Source: Odontesthes bonariensis (taxonomy: Eukaryota > Chordata > Actinopteri > Atheriniformes > Atherinopsidae). Taken from it: a stretch of DNA of 64,000 bases. The notes beneath the pieces are model-generated. The model was given only the letters and a program-made list of their open reading frames with translations. It was not told the DNA's origin and searched no databases. The stretch spans positions 34,460,197 to 34,524,196 of the forward strand of contig NC_134509.1 of NCBI RefSeq assembly GCF_027942865.1, in the 5' to 3' direction. Below, one piece after another: positions 1-9,284 of the stretch (positions are counted from its first letter, which is position 1; each line of letters opens with the position of its first letter). The position numbers were made by a program, and so were the translations under genes.

Positions 1-140
1 TTGAGAGTAACGGCATTTAAGTATAACGGCGTTATTTTTCCAGTAACGGAGTTATCTAAATAATTACTTTTCCCATCGTTACAACGCCGTCATCGTTACT
101 GAGAATCAGGGGCGAGGCTAGGGTATTTTTAGCACCCCCT
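1..140. repeat. Transposon-end-like repeat rich in AACGCCGTTA motifs
   Basis: The segment holds GGCGTTA and AACGCCGT motifs facing one another, and short runs of the form TAACGG and CCGTTAC. This looks like the terminal region of a fish DNA transposon. Only one end is in the window, so boundaries and superfamily are not established. Confidence 0.35.
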
Positions 141-584
141 GGCTCAACACTTTTTTTTTTTTTTAAGTATTTTTTGGGGCTTTTTATGCCTCTCATTTCA
201 CTCACCTGAAACCCATTACCAATCAACCACCAGTTCCTACTCCAGTAATGACCTCCCCAGTATATATGTCTGTCTAGTTCAACCACTCCTCGCCGGATCC
301 TCTTCATTACCTTGTCCCCTGGTCTGTTATTCTAGTCTGCCTTCTTCGCCTTTGTGTTCTCGCCCCGGTCCCTGGTTTTTCCTCGTCTGTCCTTTTGCAA
401 GTTTTTTAGTTTTGTTATTTTCTTAGTTTTATGTCCAGTTTAGTTTTTGATAATTCCAGCTTTGCTGCGCCTTTGTTTCTCCTTGTTAAATAAATCCTTT
501 AACTTTATTTTTGCCTCCCGTCGTGTCTGCACCTGGGTCCTCCCTTAAACACATCATGATGAAACCCATGGTTCCTTTGTAGAG
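141..584. other. Unassigned, pyrimidine-rich; possible retroelement 3' tail
   Basis: No coding region is recognised. A TTTAGTTTTGTTATTTT-like stretch is followed by a polyadenylation signal in TTAAATAAATCC near 488, then a C/T-rich segment. The layout resembles the 3' end of a retroelement transcript, but no partner LTR or ORF is present, so the call is weak. Confidence 0.25.
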
Positions 585-587
585 TTT

Positions 588-985
588 TACTTGATGCATA
601 GTGAAAAAAAGTCAGTTAGACAACTGCAGCTTATTCAGAACTCTGCTGCTCGAGTCCTCACTAAGAAAAAAGCATTCAGCTTCTATGCTCCACATGTCTG
701 GAACAAACTCCCAGAAAGCCTCAGATCAGCTGAAACACTCGGTGTGTTTAGGTCCAGGTTGAAGACACACCTATTTTCAGCTGCATTTGAATAAAGCTCC
801 AAATCTGAAGCTTGAGTTTCAAACCTTAATCATGTTTTAACTACTGATTGTATCTATTGTTCTTATATCTTTATTTTCTGTTTAAGATTTAAATCATGCT
901 TTTTATTTCTACTGATTTAATGTCTCTGTAAAGCACTTTGAATCACCTTGTTGTTCTTGAATTGTGCTGTACAAATAAACTTGCC
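588..985 (+). mobile_element. L2/Rex-type LINE 3' fragment, internally deleted
   Basis: The forward frame reads QLQLIQNSAARVLT and then jumps to HVWNKLPESLRSAE and FRSRLKTHLFSAAF before a stop. In L2/Rex-type fish LINEs these two blocks are the C-terminal end of the reverse transcriptase ORF, but about 60 residues normally lie between them, so this copy is internally deleted. The 3' end has the family signature AAGCACTTTGAATCACCTTG and ends in AATAAACTTGCCTTGCCTT. It is a dead, 5'-truncated copy. Confidence 0.75.
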
Positions 986-1107
986 TTGCCTTCTAATCTT
1001 AATTAAGTTTTCCAGTTTAAAACAGAAACTTTTTATGGGCTAACTGATTTCAATAAAGCTTATCTGTGTAATAAGGTTATACTAACCATGAATAAGTTGA
1101 AACTGAG

Positions 1108-1405
1108 TAAATGGTAAATGGACTGTACTTATATGGCGCTTTTCTATTCTAGCTGACCACTCAAAGCGCTTCTAACACTACATGCCACATTCACCCATTC
1201 TCACACAATCATACAGCACATCTTAGTCTATACCTAACTACGTGTTTCCTAGTCATTTACACACATTCATACACTGATGGAAGCATCGGTAGGCAACGAG
1301 GGGTTCAGTGTCTTGCCCAAGGACTTCGAAATGTGGCCCGGGGAAACCGGAACTTTTGGTGGGCGATGGCTCTTCCTCCTGAGCGACAGCCGCGTATTAC
1401 CTGCT
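1108..1405. repeat. Dispersed fish repeat (GGACTGTACTTATATGGCGC type)
   Basis: The block opens with TAAATGGTAAATGGACTGTA, continues through CCACTCAAAGCGCTTCTAAC and GCCACATTCACCCATTC, and ends near GGCTCTTCCTCCTGAGCGAC. I recognise this as a common dispersed teleost repeat. No ORF, terminal repeat or target duplication is seen. Confidence 0.5.
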
Positions 1406-1846
1406 CTTGGTTAAATGATCAAAATGTGCCACAAGATGTCAATTAACCTTCCCTAAAGGTTCTTCATATTTTTTTTTTGTGGGAAAAAAAAAAGTGACAA
1501 CAAAAATTTGAATAAACATGTCTTCATGCCCATATTATTTTCCCACAACGGGTGTGTCTAGTTTTCTCGGAGGAATGCTTTATTCCCTGGTAAGCTTTTT
1601 CTCTGTATCAGATGGGCCTTGAGCAACTCTGAGAAAAGACAGATGCTATCAATTTAAGCCTGAGCTGTAATTATCGATTCCCCTGAATTATTAGTGGTAT
1701 ATTAGAAGAAAATTACCGGGTGTTTCAGATGGACCCATCCTTTGTCTGTTTGTTCTCTATTTGTTATTCACTACACATGCTATAAGTCAATTTGAGATAA
1801 TACACACAGTGTGCAATTAGATGACCAGCCTTAATAAGAGACAATA
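1406..1846. other. Unassigned noncoding sequence
   Basis: AT-rich sequence with short poly-T and poly-A runs near 1470-1490. I see no coding pattern, terminal repeat or recognisable family. Confidence 0.5.
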
Positions 1847-2098
1847 ATGCAAAGAAGGATTTTGCATAAAATCAAGAGAATTATGGACAACCCTGAACAT
1901 CCTCTCCATGAGACTGTTATCAGAAAACAGAGTCTCTTCAGTCAAAGGCTTCTTCAGTTTGGATGCAAAACAGACCGCTACAGGAAATCTTTCCTGCCCA
2001 CAGCCATCAGCATCTATAATAACTCCTTGATTGAATTGAGTTACATCAACATTTAATTTCCCTCTGGGATAAATAAAGTATAATTTGAATTGAATTGA
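1847..2098 (+). mobile_element. LINE ORF2 C-terminal fragment with (TTGAA)n tail
   Basis: The frame encodes a short peptide with HPLHETVIRKQSLFSQRLL followed by CKTDRYRKSFLPTAI. This is the typical C-terminus of non-LTR retrotransposon ORF2 in fish (the HPLH...RYR.SF.P.AI block). The sequence then gives TTTCCCTCTGGGATAAATAA and an AATTTGAATTGAATTGAA tail, which is a classic LINE 3' end. It is a short 5'-truncated copy on the plus strand. Confidence 0.7.
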
Positions 2099-3761
2099 AA
2101 AGCTTACTGATTAAATGACTGACTATGGTCTGATTACTGACGATTTTCTGGTTTCATGATTGACAAGTTCAGCAATGAAAGAATTGTATGTGCATGAGTG
2201 TGTGTTTTGACAAGGCTTGAACCAGATTTAAAGGTCCTGAAGTTCTGCCTGGCGTCTCTGATCTCCTGCTGCGAGATTTACCTGAAGCTTTTCAAGGCAA
2301 GACAAACATTTCATCACCATGTGCATCCAGCGAGACTCACTGAAAACACCAACTCCTCCAGCTCAAAGGTGGACTAGCGGCTGATCAACTTCAACCCACC
2401 ATTTCATTGCTGTGCTTTCATACATAATACATTGCAAAACAAACAGGGCCGTACGCAGGGCCCAAAAAATACTGAGGTCATGAGTCAGAACTTCTAGGCG
2501 GGTTACACATGGAATTTTTTTTCATTTCCTTATTTAAATCTGGCCATTTTCAGAGTATTAAGGAGCAAAAACCACATCATGACTTTTGAATAGGCTTATT
2601 TGTTTTGTTTGTTATCAGAGAACATCACCGTCATCCTAAATGATTTCAAAAATGAGTCCCATTATAAAACTGGAGGATGAATTTCATAAGTCATGGATTA
2701 GGAATAAAAAGGAAATGAACTGTCCTGGGACAGGGATACAAATGCTGAAAATCAGTGGTATATCCCTTTAACTAGTACTACAACTTATTGTACCGACATT
2801 TGAGGTCTTAAAGGGCCAGCAAGTAAAAAGCTTGGTTTGGCTCAGCCTTTTCCTCCATTACCTGTTTGACCTTGAGTGAAGAATATATACACAATCATAT
2901 TAAACTGATAGAAATGAAAACAATATGCCATTTCAACATCATGTATTCAGATGTGTCAGAAATCTTAAAAAATCTTAAGGGCAGTGTGGAGCTTATGAAA
3001 ATTTGAGGTAAAAATGGGGCATTCTGAGGCTTTTTGAAGGACCATTATGGTGACTCATGAAATAAGGTCAAGTTATCACAGAAAATGATTTATTATTATT
3101 ATTATTTTGAAAATGAACCGGATGTTTTATTTGGTTTCTGCGCACAACGTCCTGTCCCGCACGACATAACAGGTTCATCATCCAACATTGAGAAATCAAC
3201 ACTGAATAAACGTTTGATTTTCAGTCGAAGACGTCGCTGACATATCAATCGCAAAATGAATGTTGATTCAACCGGTGTAAATTGATTGATGACCGGTACT
3301 GACGGAGTTAATCAAACTTAAACTTTGATTCAATGTTTCCTTGCTATCTGAGTAGTACGCTGGGCTGCATTAAAATATTTCCACATGAAAATTCATTTAT
3401 TTCTCACAGTCATCTACCACTTAACCCTCCTGTTGTCTTGTCACATTTATATAATAGCAATAATAAACCTTTATTATGTAAAAGAAAACTGAGAAAACAA
3501 GAAAACTGTTGGTCCAGCTGACAGTTGGTTTGTGGTAAAAAAAAAAGTGTAATCCTGAAAACTGGTGATTGTCTTTTTGTATTGTGTAACAAAAAATACA
3601 TGATTAAAAAATGTATTGAATTGAGTTGAATAGATAAAAAACAGGTGGTTTCATCATATAAAATAGATTTTGGATTTAAAATTCAATTAAGTTGCTTTAT
3701 TTTGGGGCTTTGGTAGGGCGGGTTATTTTTGACCCATAGGACAAGGGGAGTACACAGAATG
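2099..3761. other. Unassigned noncoding sequence
   Basis: AT-rich sequence without long ORFs, recognisable domains or strong terminal repeats. A (TTA)n run lies near 3088-3106. Small ORFs at 3333-3601 overlap on both strands and have no family resemblance. Confidence 0.5.
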
Positions 3762-4239
3762 TTAAAGGTTCTATGGCATGAAATTTTCACTTTTTAAGGT
3801 TGTTTAACATTAATATGAGTTCCTCTAGCCTGCCTGCGGTCCCTAAAAATGACAATAGACCTAAACCATGCACTGGAAATTATTCTCCGCCTTCGGAAAT
3901 GTGACCATGCAGATGGCCTGATCGGGAAAGCCGCCTGTTATGACGTGGCGCCTCTTATGACGTGGCGCCTCTTATGACGTGGCGCCTCTTATGACGTGGA
4001 GGTTGTTTCCCCCCAGAGCCAATGAACTGCCTTTCCCCGCCCACAGCTCTTTGGCCAGCTTATTGCGCTGTATATCGATGTAAAAAAATCTGTTTAGAGC
4101 TCCTGCATCAGAACCTCTAAAGAGCCAGTGGACAGATTTGTGTTTTTTCTGGGAAAGTGACGACAGAACCGAAGAGATTTGTGTGTGCGCCAAATATTTC
4201 ACAGACGAATGTTTCCAGAACTTGGGCTAATACCGAGCC
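3762..4239 (+). mobile_element. Left half of a TTAA-target DNA transposon (Kolobok-like)
   Basis: The element starts at TTAA with TTAAAGGTTCTATGGCATGA. The mirror-image end lies 33 kb away (CATGCCATAGGATCTTTAA at 37,406-37,424), so this is one half of a family with short inverted termini and a TTAA target. Further in, at about 4149-4212, one frame reads CVCAKYFTDECFQNLG. This resembles part of a THAP-type C2CH zinc finger, a domain known from Kolobok transposases. The copy ends abruptly against an RTE LINE fragment near 4240. The family is recognised by pattern; Kolobok versus piggyBac is inference. Confidence 0.5.
3939..3999 (+). repeat. 17-bp tandem repeat, 3.6 copies, TATGACGTGGCGCCTCT
   Basis: Copies start at 3939, 3956, 3973 and 3990 (the last partial). 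The three full copies are identical. Each copy holds TGACGTGG, which matches the known unfolded-protein-response/ATF-type element. Confidence 0.95.
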
Positions 4240-4346
4240 CAAGGGAGAGCCCAGACACCCTGCAGAGGAAACTCATATCAGCCGCTTGTATTCGCGATCT
4301 CGTTCTCTCGGTCACTACCCACAGCTCGTGACCATAGGTGAGGGTA
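4240..4346 (-). mobile_element. RTE-type LINE fragment, homologous to 41,691-41,797
   Basis: About 105 bp align almost base for base with part of the RTE-type LINE at 41,345-42,050, including CACTACCCACAGCTCGTGAC. The coding direction is minus, and both ends are truncated. It sits between the TTAA-element half and a second reverse transcriptase fragment. Confidence 0.8.
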
Positions 4347-4355
4347 CTTACTTAC

Positions 4356-5370
4356 TTAATCCTCTTCGTCCCTGATGGGACATAAGGCTTCGACGATCTG
4401 CCTCCATCTGGACCTGTCTTGAGCAGCATGCTGTGCCTCGCCCCAGGTTAGATTCATCTCCTTTAGCTCAGCTGTCATCGTACGCCGCCAGGTGTTCTTG
4501 GGCCGGCCTTGCTTCCTCTTCCCAGGTGGAGTCCATCGTAGTGCGATCTTGGGGATGCGGTCTTGGTCCATCCTGAGAACATGCCCAAGCCATTGGAATC
4601 GGCGGTGTTTGATCTGTAGCACCACACTGTTGCACTTGGTCTTCTTGTATAGATGTGCATTGGATATTTTCTCAGGCCAGAAGATTCGACAGAGTTTCCT
4701 GAGGCAACCATTGTGGAAGGCTTCGACTTTTTTCATGTCGTTTGATGTTACTCGCCAGCACTCCGAGCCTTACAACAATACAGATTTTACATTACTGTTG
4801 TAAAGTCGGACCTTTGTTCTTAAGCTATATTGTTTGGACTTCCAGATTGTGTGTAGCCTAGCAAAAGCACCCTGTGCCTTACTGAGTCTTGCTCTAATGT
4901 CCTTTTGTGCAGAATTGTCCTTACTGACGAGACTTCCCAGATAGGTAAAGTCCTCCACATAATCAAGAGCGTGCCCATTCACTGTGATTGGTGCGTCTGG
5001 AGTGGCATTAATGCACATCACTTGGGTTTTGGACGTATTGATGTTCAGCCCTACCTGTTGGGCGAATTTGTTCAGTCTGTCAGTTTTCTCCTGCAGATGG
5101 ATGTGCTTTGATGCAAGGACAGCAAGATCATCGGCAAAGTCTAGATCTTCCAGTTGGGAGAACAAAGTCCACTGAATACCCCTGGGTCTGTTAGTTGTAT
5201 TCCGCATGACCCAGTCTATGGCAATCAGGAAGAGAATGGGTGAAATAGTGCACCCTTGCCGCACACCTGACTCCACAGTGAACCATGTAGATGGCTCACC
5301 ACTAACAATGACGCTGCATTCAAAGTGACGGTAGAACGTCCCTATGAGGGACTCTAGAAAACATGCCTAC
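4356..5370 (-). pseudogene. RTE-clade LINE reverse transcriptase, 3' part, one in-frame stop
   Basis: Reading leftwards from about 5370, the frame gives LIGTFYRHFECSV, then RQGCTISPILFLIAIDWVM (palm motif region), DLDFADDLAVLA (the catalytic F-A-D-D box), YLGSLVSKDN and KTKVRLYNSNVKSVLL. An in-frame TAA at 4767-4769 follows, in place of the usual tyrosine. The same frame then continues through GSECWRVTSND, RRFQWLGHVLRM and GRPKNTWRRTM to a stop near 4356. This is the C-terminal half of an RTE-type ORF2 (reverse transcriptase plus thumb and tail); the endonuclease half is missing. One nonsense change, no frameshift and the intact FADD box suggest a fairly young copy. Clade assignment rests on motif resemblance only. 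Confidence 0.85.
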
Positions 5371-5709
5371 ATCACTACGCTATGAGACAATAAAAACCAC
5401 TTGACTAGACTTGAAATAGCTGTATTGTATTTGCTTTATTTTAGGCTGTCGCTCTGAATAAAAGTGTAACTTTAAGACAAATAGCCTAAATAGGAAATAT
5501 AAATGCATACATATTTACAATTATTGTTTACAACAATAAGAACTATTAAAGTACAATTTAGTACAATACCCTTACTATCTTTAGACATTTTCTAATACAG
5601 GCATCTTGATAAGAATAATTGACTCATCTTGTACATAGCAAAAGCATTTGCACAAAATATCATTAGGTTTACAAAGCAGTATTTCATTGGTCTTTCTGAA
5701 CTTCACAAT
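5371..5709. other. Unassigned AT-rich sequence
   Basis: Noncoding AT-rich sequence between the LINE fragment and the stop of the tnp2-like ORF. It may be the 3' flank of that transposon, but no terminal repeat is seen. Confidence 0.4.
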
Positions 5710-7107
5710 TTATCTGGCAGTATTCACCTTAGCAAAATCATCATAGATTCTTAACTGTCTGGGGTCCTTTTGGAATCTAAAAAATTGTAGATACACCTCC
5801 TCAGACTGGCATGCTGATAAGCAACCACAATTGGGCTTACAAAGGAGTATGGATTTAATGCTGCCATGTTCTCCAGTTTTTAGAGCCACAAAGGAATTAT
5901 TGCGTTTAAAATTGGCTGCATACGTTTCAGTTGTGTATGAAGTGTGGTTGATGAAACATCTCTTGAACTCTTTTACCCTGAAGAGTATATCAGTTCCAAA
6001 GAGAATGGACTCCGCCAGTGTAATTACTCTGGTTGTGTAATTCCCCACAACCCGAGCATCACTTCCGACTTTGTATGGTTTTGACACTATGTTGTCTTTG
6101 TTAACAAGGTTGTTGAAAAGATCACAGACATCATCACAGGCATTGTTGAATAATTCAGTGTTATGCATTAGTGTTTTGGTGTTAAAAAATCTTCTAAAAA
6201 TTTGTTCAGGGACTGCCTGTGTGCCATTGAACATTTCAAGAAGAGTGCCAATTGTGTCTTCATAAAGAAATGCAGAATTGGCCCAGAGCGGACCCCACAT
6301 TGCTGCATTGCAAAGATGGGTTAAGCAGTGAACGTTGAAAGAAACATGACATTTCCCATAAAGCTCTGGTACCTCAACAACAAAACGTGTAAGACAGGAG
6401 GAAGCAAGCAAAAGATCAGCTTTTTCTACATGACCCTGGAGGAGTGTGTGGATGGAGAAGACAAGCAAAAGCCAGGGACTAAAATATTGCTGGGGTAAAA
6501 CTGTTTTCAAAAGAATGGGGGAATAAAATAAAAGAAATGCCCTCCATTCAGATGCCTTCCAAAAGTGTCTCTCGGACAAAGACCTTGGGCATCTTCTGAC
6601 ATCATGTGGTGGGTGTATGTTGAGGAGAGAATGGTCAATCTGTTGAATAACTTTTGGCTGTAAATAAAATGGTGAAGCTGAGTTTTTGGAATCACACCAA
6701 ATATTGACCAATTGTTTTGTTACACCAAGGCAAACCCTGTGCATGTACTCTGGGACAAAATGTTTGATTATGTCAAAATTAGGAAGGAGCAGCAGTTGAC
6801 TAGGTCCCTTTACCCCATTGATGTCTGTGTCTGAGTGTAGTGCAGCTGATGCCTGTTGGGTGGTCTGATCATGTGTTCTTAGTTGAGGATAGACAGTAGA
6901 GTGAGGATAGACACGTGTAAACCCATTTCCCTTTGGTTCAATTTCTCCCATGTGCAGACAAAACCCACATCCATATCTGCCATTAAATTGTTTCGTGTCC
7001 TGGACCATGGCACGGGCAGGCGCATCACAAATGCAGACACATGGGGCAACTTTTGTGGTGTGTTCATGGCCAATGTTGTCATGCCAAGAAAACCCTTTCC
7101 CTGACAA
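5710..7107 (-). CDS. tnp2-like (CACTA/EnSpm-type) transposase ORF, 465 codons
   Basis: A single open frame on the minus strand encodes a protein of the plant-tnp2/animal CACTA-like transposase type. Recognisable blocks are CDAPARAMVQDTKQFNGRYG with GCGFC (about residues 27-55, a probable zinc-binding segment), LLLLPNFDIIKHFVPEYMHR (about 105-124), RSLSERHFWKASEWRAFLLF (about 174-193) and WGPLWANSAFLYED (about 276-289). The family normally has D-Y-M-H in the second block; here it is E-Y-M-H, so a probable catalytic acid is conservatively changed. The family's N-terminal region is absent. Upstream sequence has a possible splice acceptor near 7122, so this may be the last exon of a longer gene. 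No stop or frameshift interrupts it. The protein would act on DNA in the nucleus; activity is unproven. Confidence 0.8.
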   Translation of the reverse strand: MSGKGFSWHDNIGHEHTTKVAPCVCICDAPARAMVQDTKQFNGRYGCGFCLHMGEIEPKGNGFTRVYPHSTVYPQLRTHDQTTQQASAALHSDTDINGVKGPSQLLLLPNFDIIKHFVPEYMHRVCLGVTKQLVNIWCDSKNSASPFYLQPKVIQQIDHSLLNIHPPHDVRRCPRSLSERHFWKASEWRAFLLFYSPILLKTVLPQQYFSPWLLLVFSIHTLLQGHVEKADLLLASSCLTRFVVEVPELYGKCHVSFNVHCLTHLCNAAMWGPLWANSAFLYEDTIGTLLEMFNGTQAVPEQIFRRFFNTKTLMHNTELFNNACDDVCDLFNNLVNKDNIVSKPYKVGSDARVVGNYTTRVITLAESILFGTDILFRVKEFKRCFINHTSYTTETYAANFKRNNSFVALKTGEHGSIKSILLCKPNCGCLSACQSEEVYLQFFRFQKDPRQLRIYDDFAKVNTAR

Positions 7108-7917
7108 ACGGCTTCAACAGTGTTGACATTTCGGGCTTGCAACCAAACCAAAGAGAGTGTAAAATAGCATACTTTCCACGTACATGAACTGTAATTGAAG
7201 TTGAGGTAACTTAAACATCTTAGTTGTGGTTACTGAGGTTACTGTGTTGGGTTCACTTGCTCTGAGTTTCAAACCAAAAGTTCTGCTAACTCAAGAAAGT
7301 CAATGCATTATGTTGACTAATTTTTTCAAGTTACGGGCACTGAATATTTTTATGTTGACTTCGTAAAAGTTACAGTCACTGCTGTAACTTTTACGAAGTC
7401 AACATTATGCATACAGATTTCTGAGTAAATGACACTTTGTTTAAAATTCAGCACACAGTGTTTAAACCAAGTGGAATTAACTTTGTAACAGCAAATGTGT
7501 TAGTGCTGCCCATTCTCAACAATTCAATTAATATACTTTAGAGTTTTCATTACATTACAATGACATTTGCAAGTTTTGTTACTCATTGAAGCTTACAAAC
7601 TGTTATGATTTCAAAACAGCACACATTGACTCATTGATAAGATTTTTATTTAAAACTCAGTCACAGGATAGATCAAAAGACAGCAACACTGTATCAGTAA
7701 CAGCGTAACAGTAGCTGTAAAAATTAGTAATGTCAAACGATTCATTTTTTAAATGTTTATGTTCTTCATAGGCTGAGATATTTAGGGCGTTATAGGTTGA
7801 CAGTACCTCTACCCAAAAACGACTTAATTTAACAGACTTTTTTTTTTTGCTGTCGTTTTAGTTATAAAACCCATAAAACAAATGATTTCTGACCAGAGGA
7901 ACTTCACAAATCAGTTA
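7108..7917. other. Unassigned noncoding sequence upstream of the tnp2-like ORF
   Basis: AT-rich and mostly unique-looking. It contains the perfect hairpin listed at 7352-7405. No other coding exon could be supported. Confidence 0.45.
7352..7405. repeat. Perfect 24-bp inverted repeat, 6-bp loop
   Basis: Arms 7352-7375 and 7382-7405 are exact reverse complements (left arm starts ATGTTGACTTCGTAAAAG), separated by TCACTG. The structure could form a cruciform or an RNA hairpin. It may be two abutting transposon ends. Confidence 0.95.
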
Positions 7918-8175
7918 GCAATTCTGCCCAACAAAGGCAAAGTGCAGTAACTACATTTTGTCAAAATTGAGTTTAGATTGAAAATAGTGTGAGTAACAAC
8001 TCCTTTATCTTGTGACAACGTCCTTATGGTCCAAATGTGTTCCGTTTTATAGATATTGCTATGTGAAATTTGCAGCAACTGCACTATCCAACCTAATACC
8101 AATACTTAGGAGCCCTTTTTCTCAGTTTCAATGTTTGCGTAGTTACTGCACTTTGCCTTTGTAGGGCAGAATTGC
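7918..8175. mobile_element. MITE with 37-bp terminal inverted repeats
   Basis: Arms 7918-7954 and 8139-8175 are reverse complements with one mismatch (they start GCAATTCTGCCC and share AAAGGCAAAGTGCAGTAACT). The interior of about 184 bp has no coding capacity. No convincing target duplication is visible, so the superfamily is open. Confidence 0.8.
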
Positions 8176-8484
8176 ATTTATTATTTTTCACATTTATGTC
8201 TTTCATTTCAAACGCGAACAGTTTGACATTGACTGTACTTTAAAGCAGTTACATTTCAGTTCTCCTGTTTTTTAATCACTTCAAATTAGCATAGGAATAG
8301 CATAACATTGCTTCCAAGCCTATGTAGGCCACAGGTGTAAATGGGACATGTTCCCTCGTGGCTCCAACACTGATGCCCACTTCTGAGTTCTGACCTAATC
8401 CCTCAAGTTATGCTGGGAAACTCTCAAACACAGTAAAAACACTGCAAAAACGTGCAGTAACTCTGTATACTAAAACTCGGTGAT

Positions 8485-8625
8485 GACTGCTCAGCTAGAA
8501 CTCAGTCATTCAACAAATCTTTCAACCTTTTAACCTTCACGTTGAACTGGATTATCTATTTTAGCAATTTGGAGAGTCTATTTCAACAACTTGTTTTTGA
8601 ATGACTGAGCTCTAGCTGAGCAGTC
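8485..8625. repeat. 29-bp inverted repeat overlapping a coding exon
   Basis: Arms 8485-8513 and 8597-8625 are reverse complements with one mismatch (GACTGCTCAGCTAGAACTCA on the left). The right arm lies inside the SAMD3-like exon, so the left arm is an inverted copy of coding sequence. Confidence 0.9.
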
Positions 8626-8889
8626 GTCTCCAAGGCCTAAAAAGACCTTTTGAATGATCTCACATGTGTATTTCAATTCTTTCGGGTATTGGAAATTCAG
8701 CACATAAAAGAAAGCAAAAAAAAGCGCTACCGCTTTGGAGAAATTGGGGATGTCTTGGAGGACCACCTGTTCCTCCAGGACAATGGCGTAGTCAATGGCG
8801 TGTGCAGAAGATGTCCCACCATCATCTTCTAAGACCGTCAGGACTGCCATTTGGACATTTTTAGTGTACCGCTCCTCTGGATCAGTGCT
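8578..8889 (-). pseudogene. SAMD3-like protein, last coding exon
   Basis: From a splice acceptor at 8890-8892 (TGATCAACAG before AGCACTGATC) the frame stays open for 103 codons to a stop at 8578. It contains DPEERYTKNVQMAVL, IDYAIVLEEQVVLQDIPNFS, VLNFQYPKELKYTCEIIQKV and a terminal SFKNKLLK. This is the C-terminal exon of the 'sterile alpha motif domain-containing protein 3-like' proteins that are extremely numerous in fish genomes and travel with tnp2-like transposons. No earlier exon was found upstream between 8.9 and 9.3 kb, so the copy is taken as a fragment. Related segments lie at 23.7-25.2 kb and 61.7-62.1 kb. Confidence 0.7.
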
Positions 8890-9031
8890 CTGTTGATCAA
8901 CAAAGAAATCAAATCAATAAAAACATGAAAATGAAAGTGGTGCGTGGCTAATTAAGTGAATAGATTTAACATTGCCATTATACATGTATATGCAAGGATA
9001 CCTATCCATAGTGAAATCAGAAAACCGAGCT

Positions 9032-9279
9032 GCACATTCTGCTTTGAATGTATCTATACCCATCTATACAAGCTGTAGTTGTAAAACCAATTGCATGCAT
9101 TTTGTAAATACTGCATATTCTGTACTTTTGCTTTTTTGCACTGATCAATGCTATTTAGCCCCTAATCAGTGCAAAAAGCAAAAAAGTACAGAATATGCAG
9201 TATTTACAAAATACATGCAATTGGTTTTACAACTACAGCTAGTATAGATGGGTATAGATAAATTCAAAGCAGAATGTGC
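9032..9279. mobile_element. Fold-back element: 114/115-bp inverted repeats, 19-bp loop
   Basis: Arms 9032-9145 and 9165-9279 are reverse complements with only a few mismatches (left arm begins GCACATTCTGCTTTGAATG and ends TTTTTTGCACTGAT). Almost the whole 248-bp unit is hairpin. There is no coding content. Transcription would give a long, nearly perfect RNA duplex. Confidence 0.95.
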
Positions 9280-9284
9280 CCTCC

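Noticed and set aside
9032-9279. microRNA precursor
   Set aside because: The arms are far longer and more perfect than a miRNA hairpin and look like a fold-back element; no expression evidence is available.
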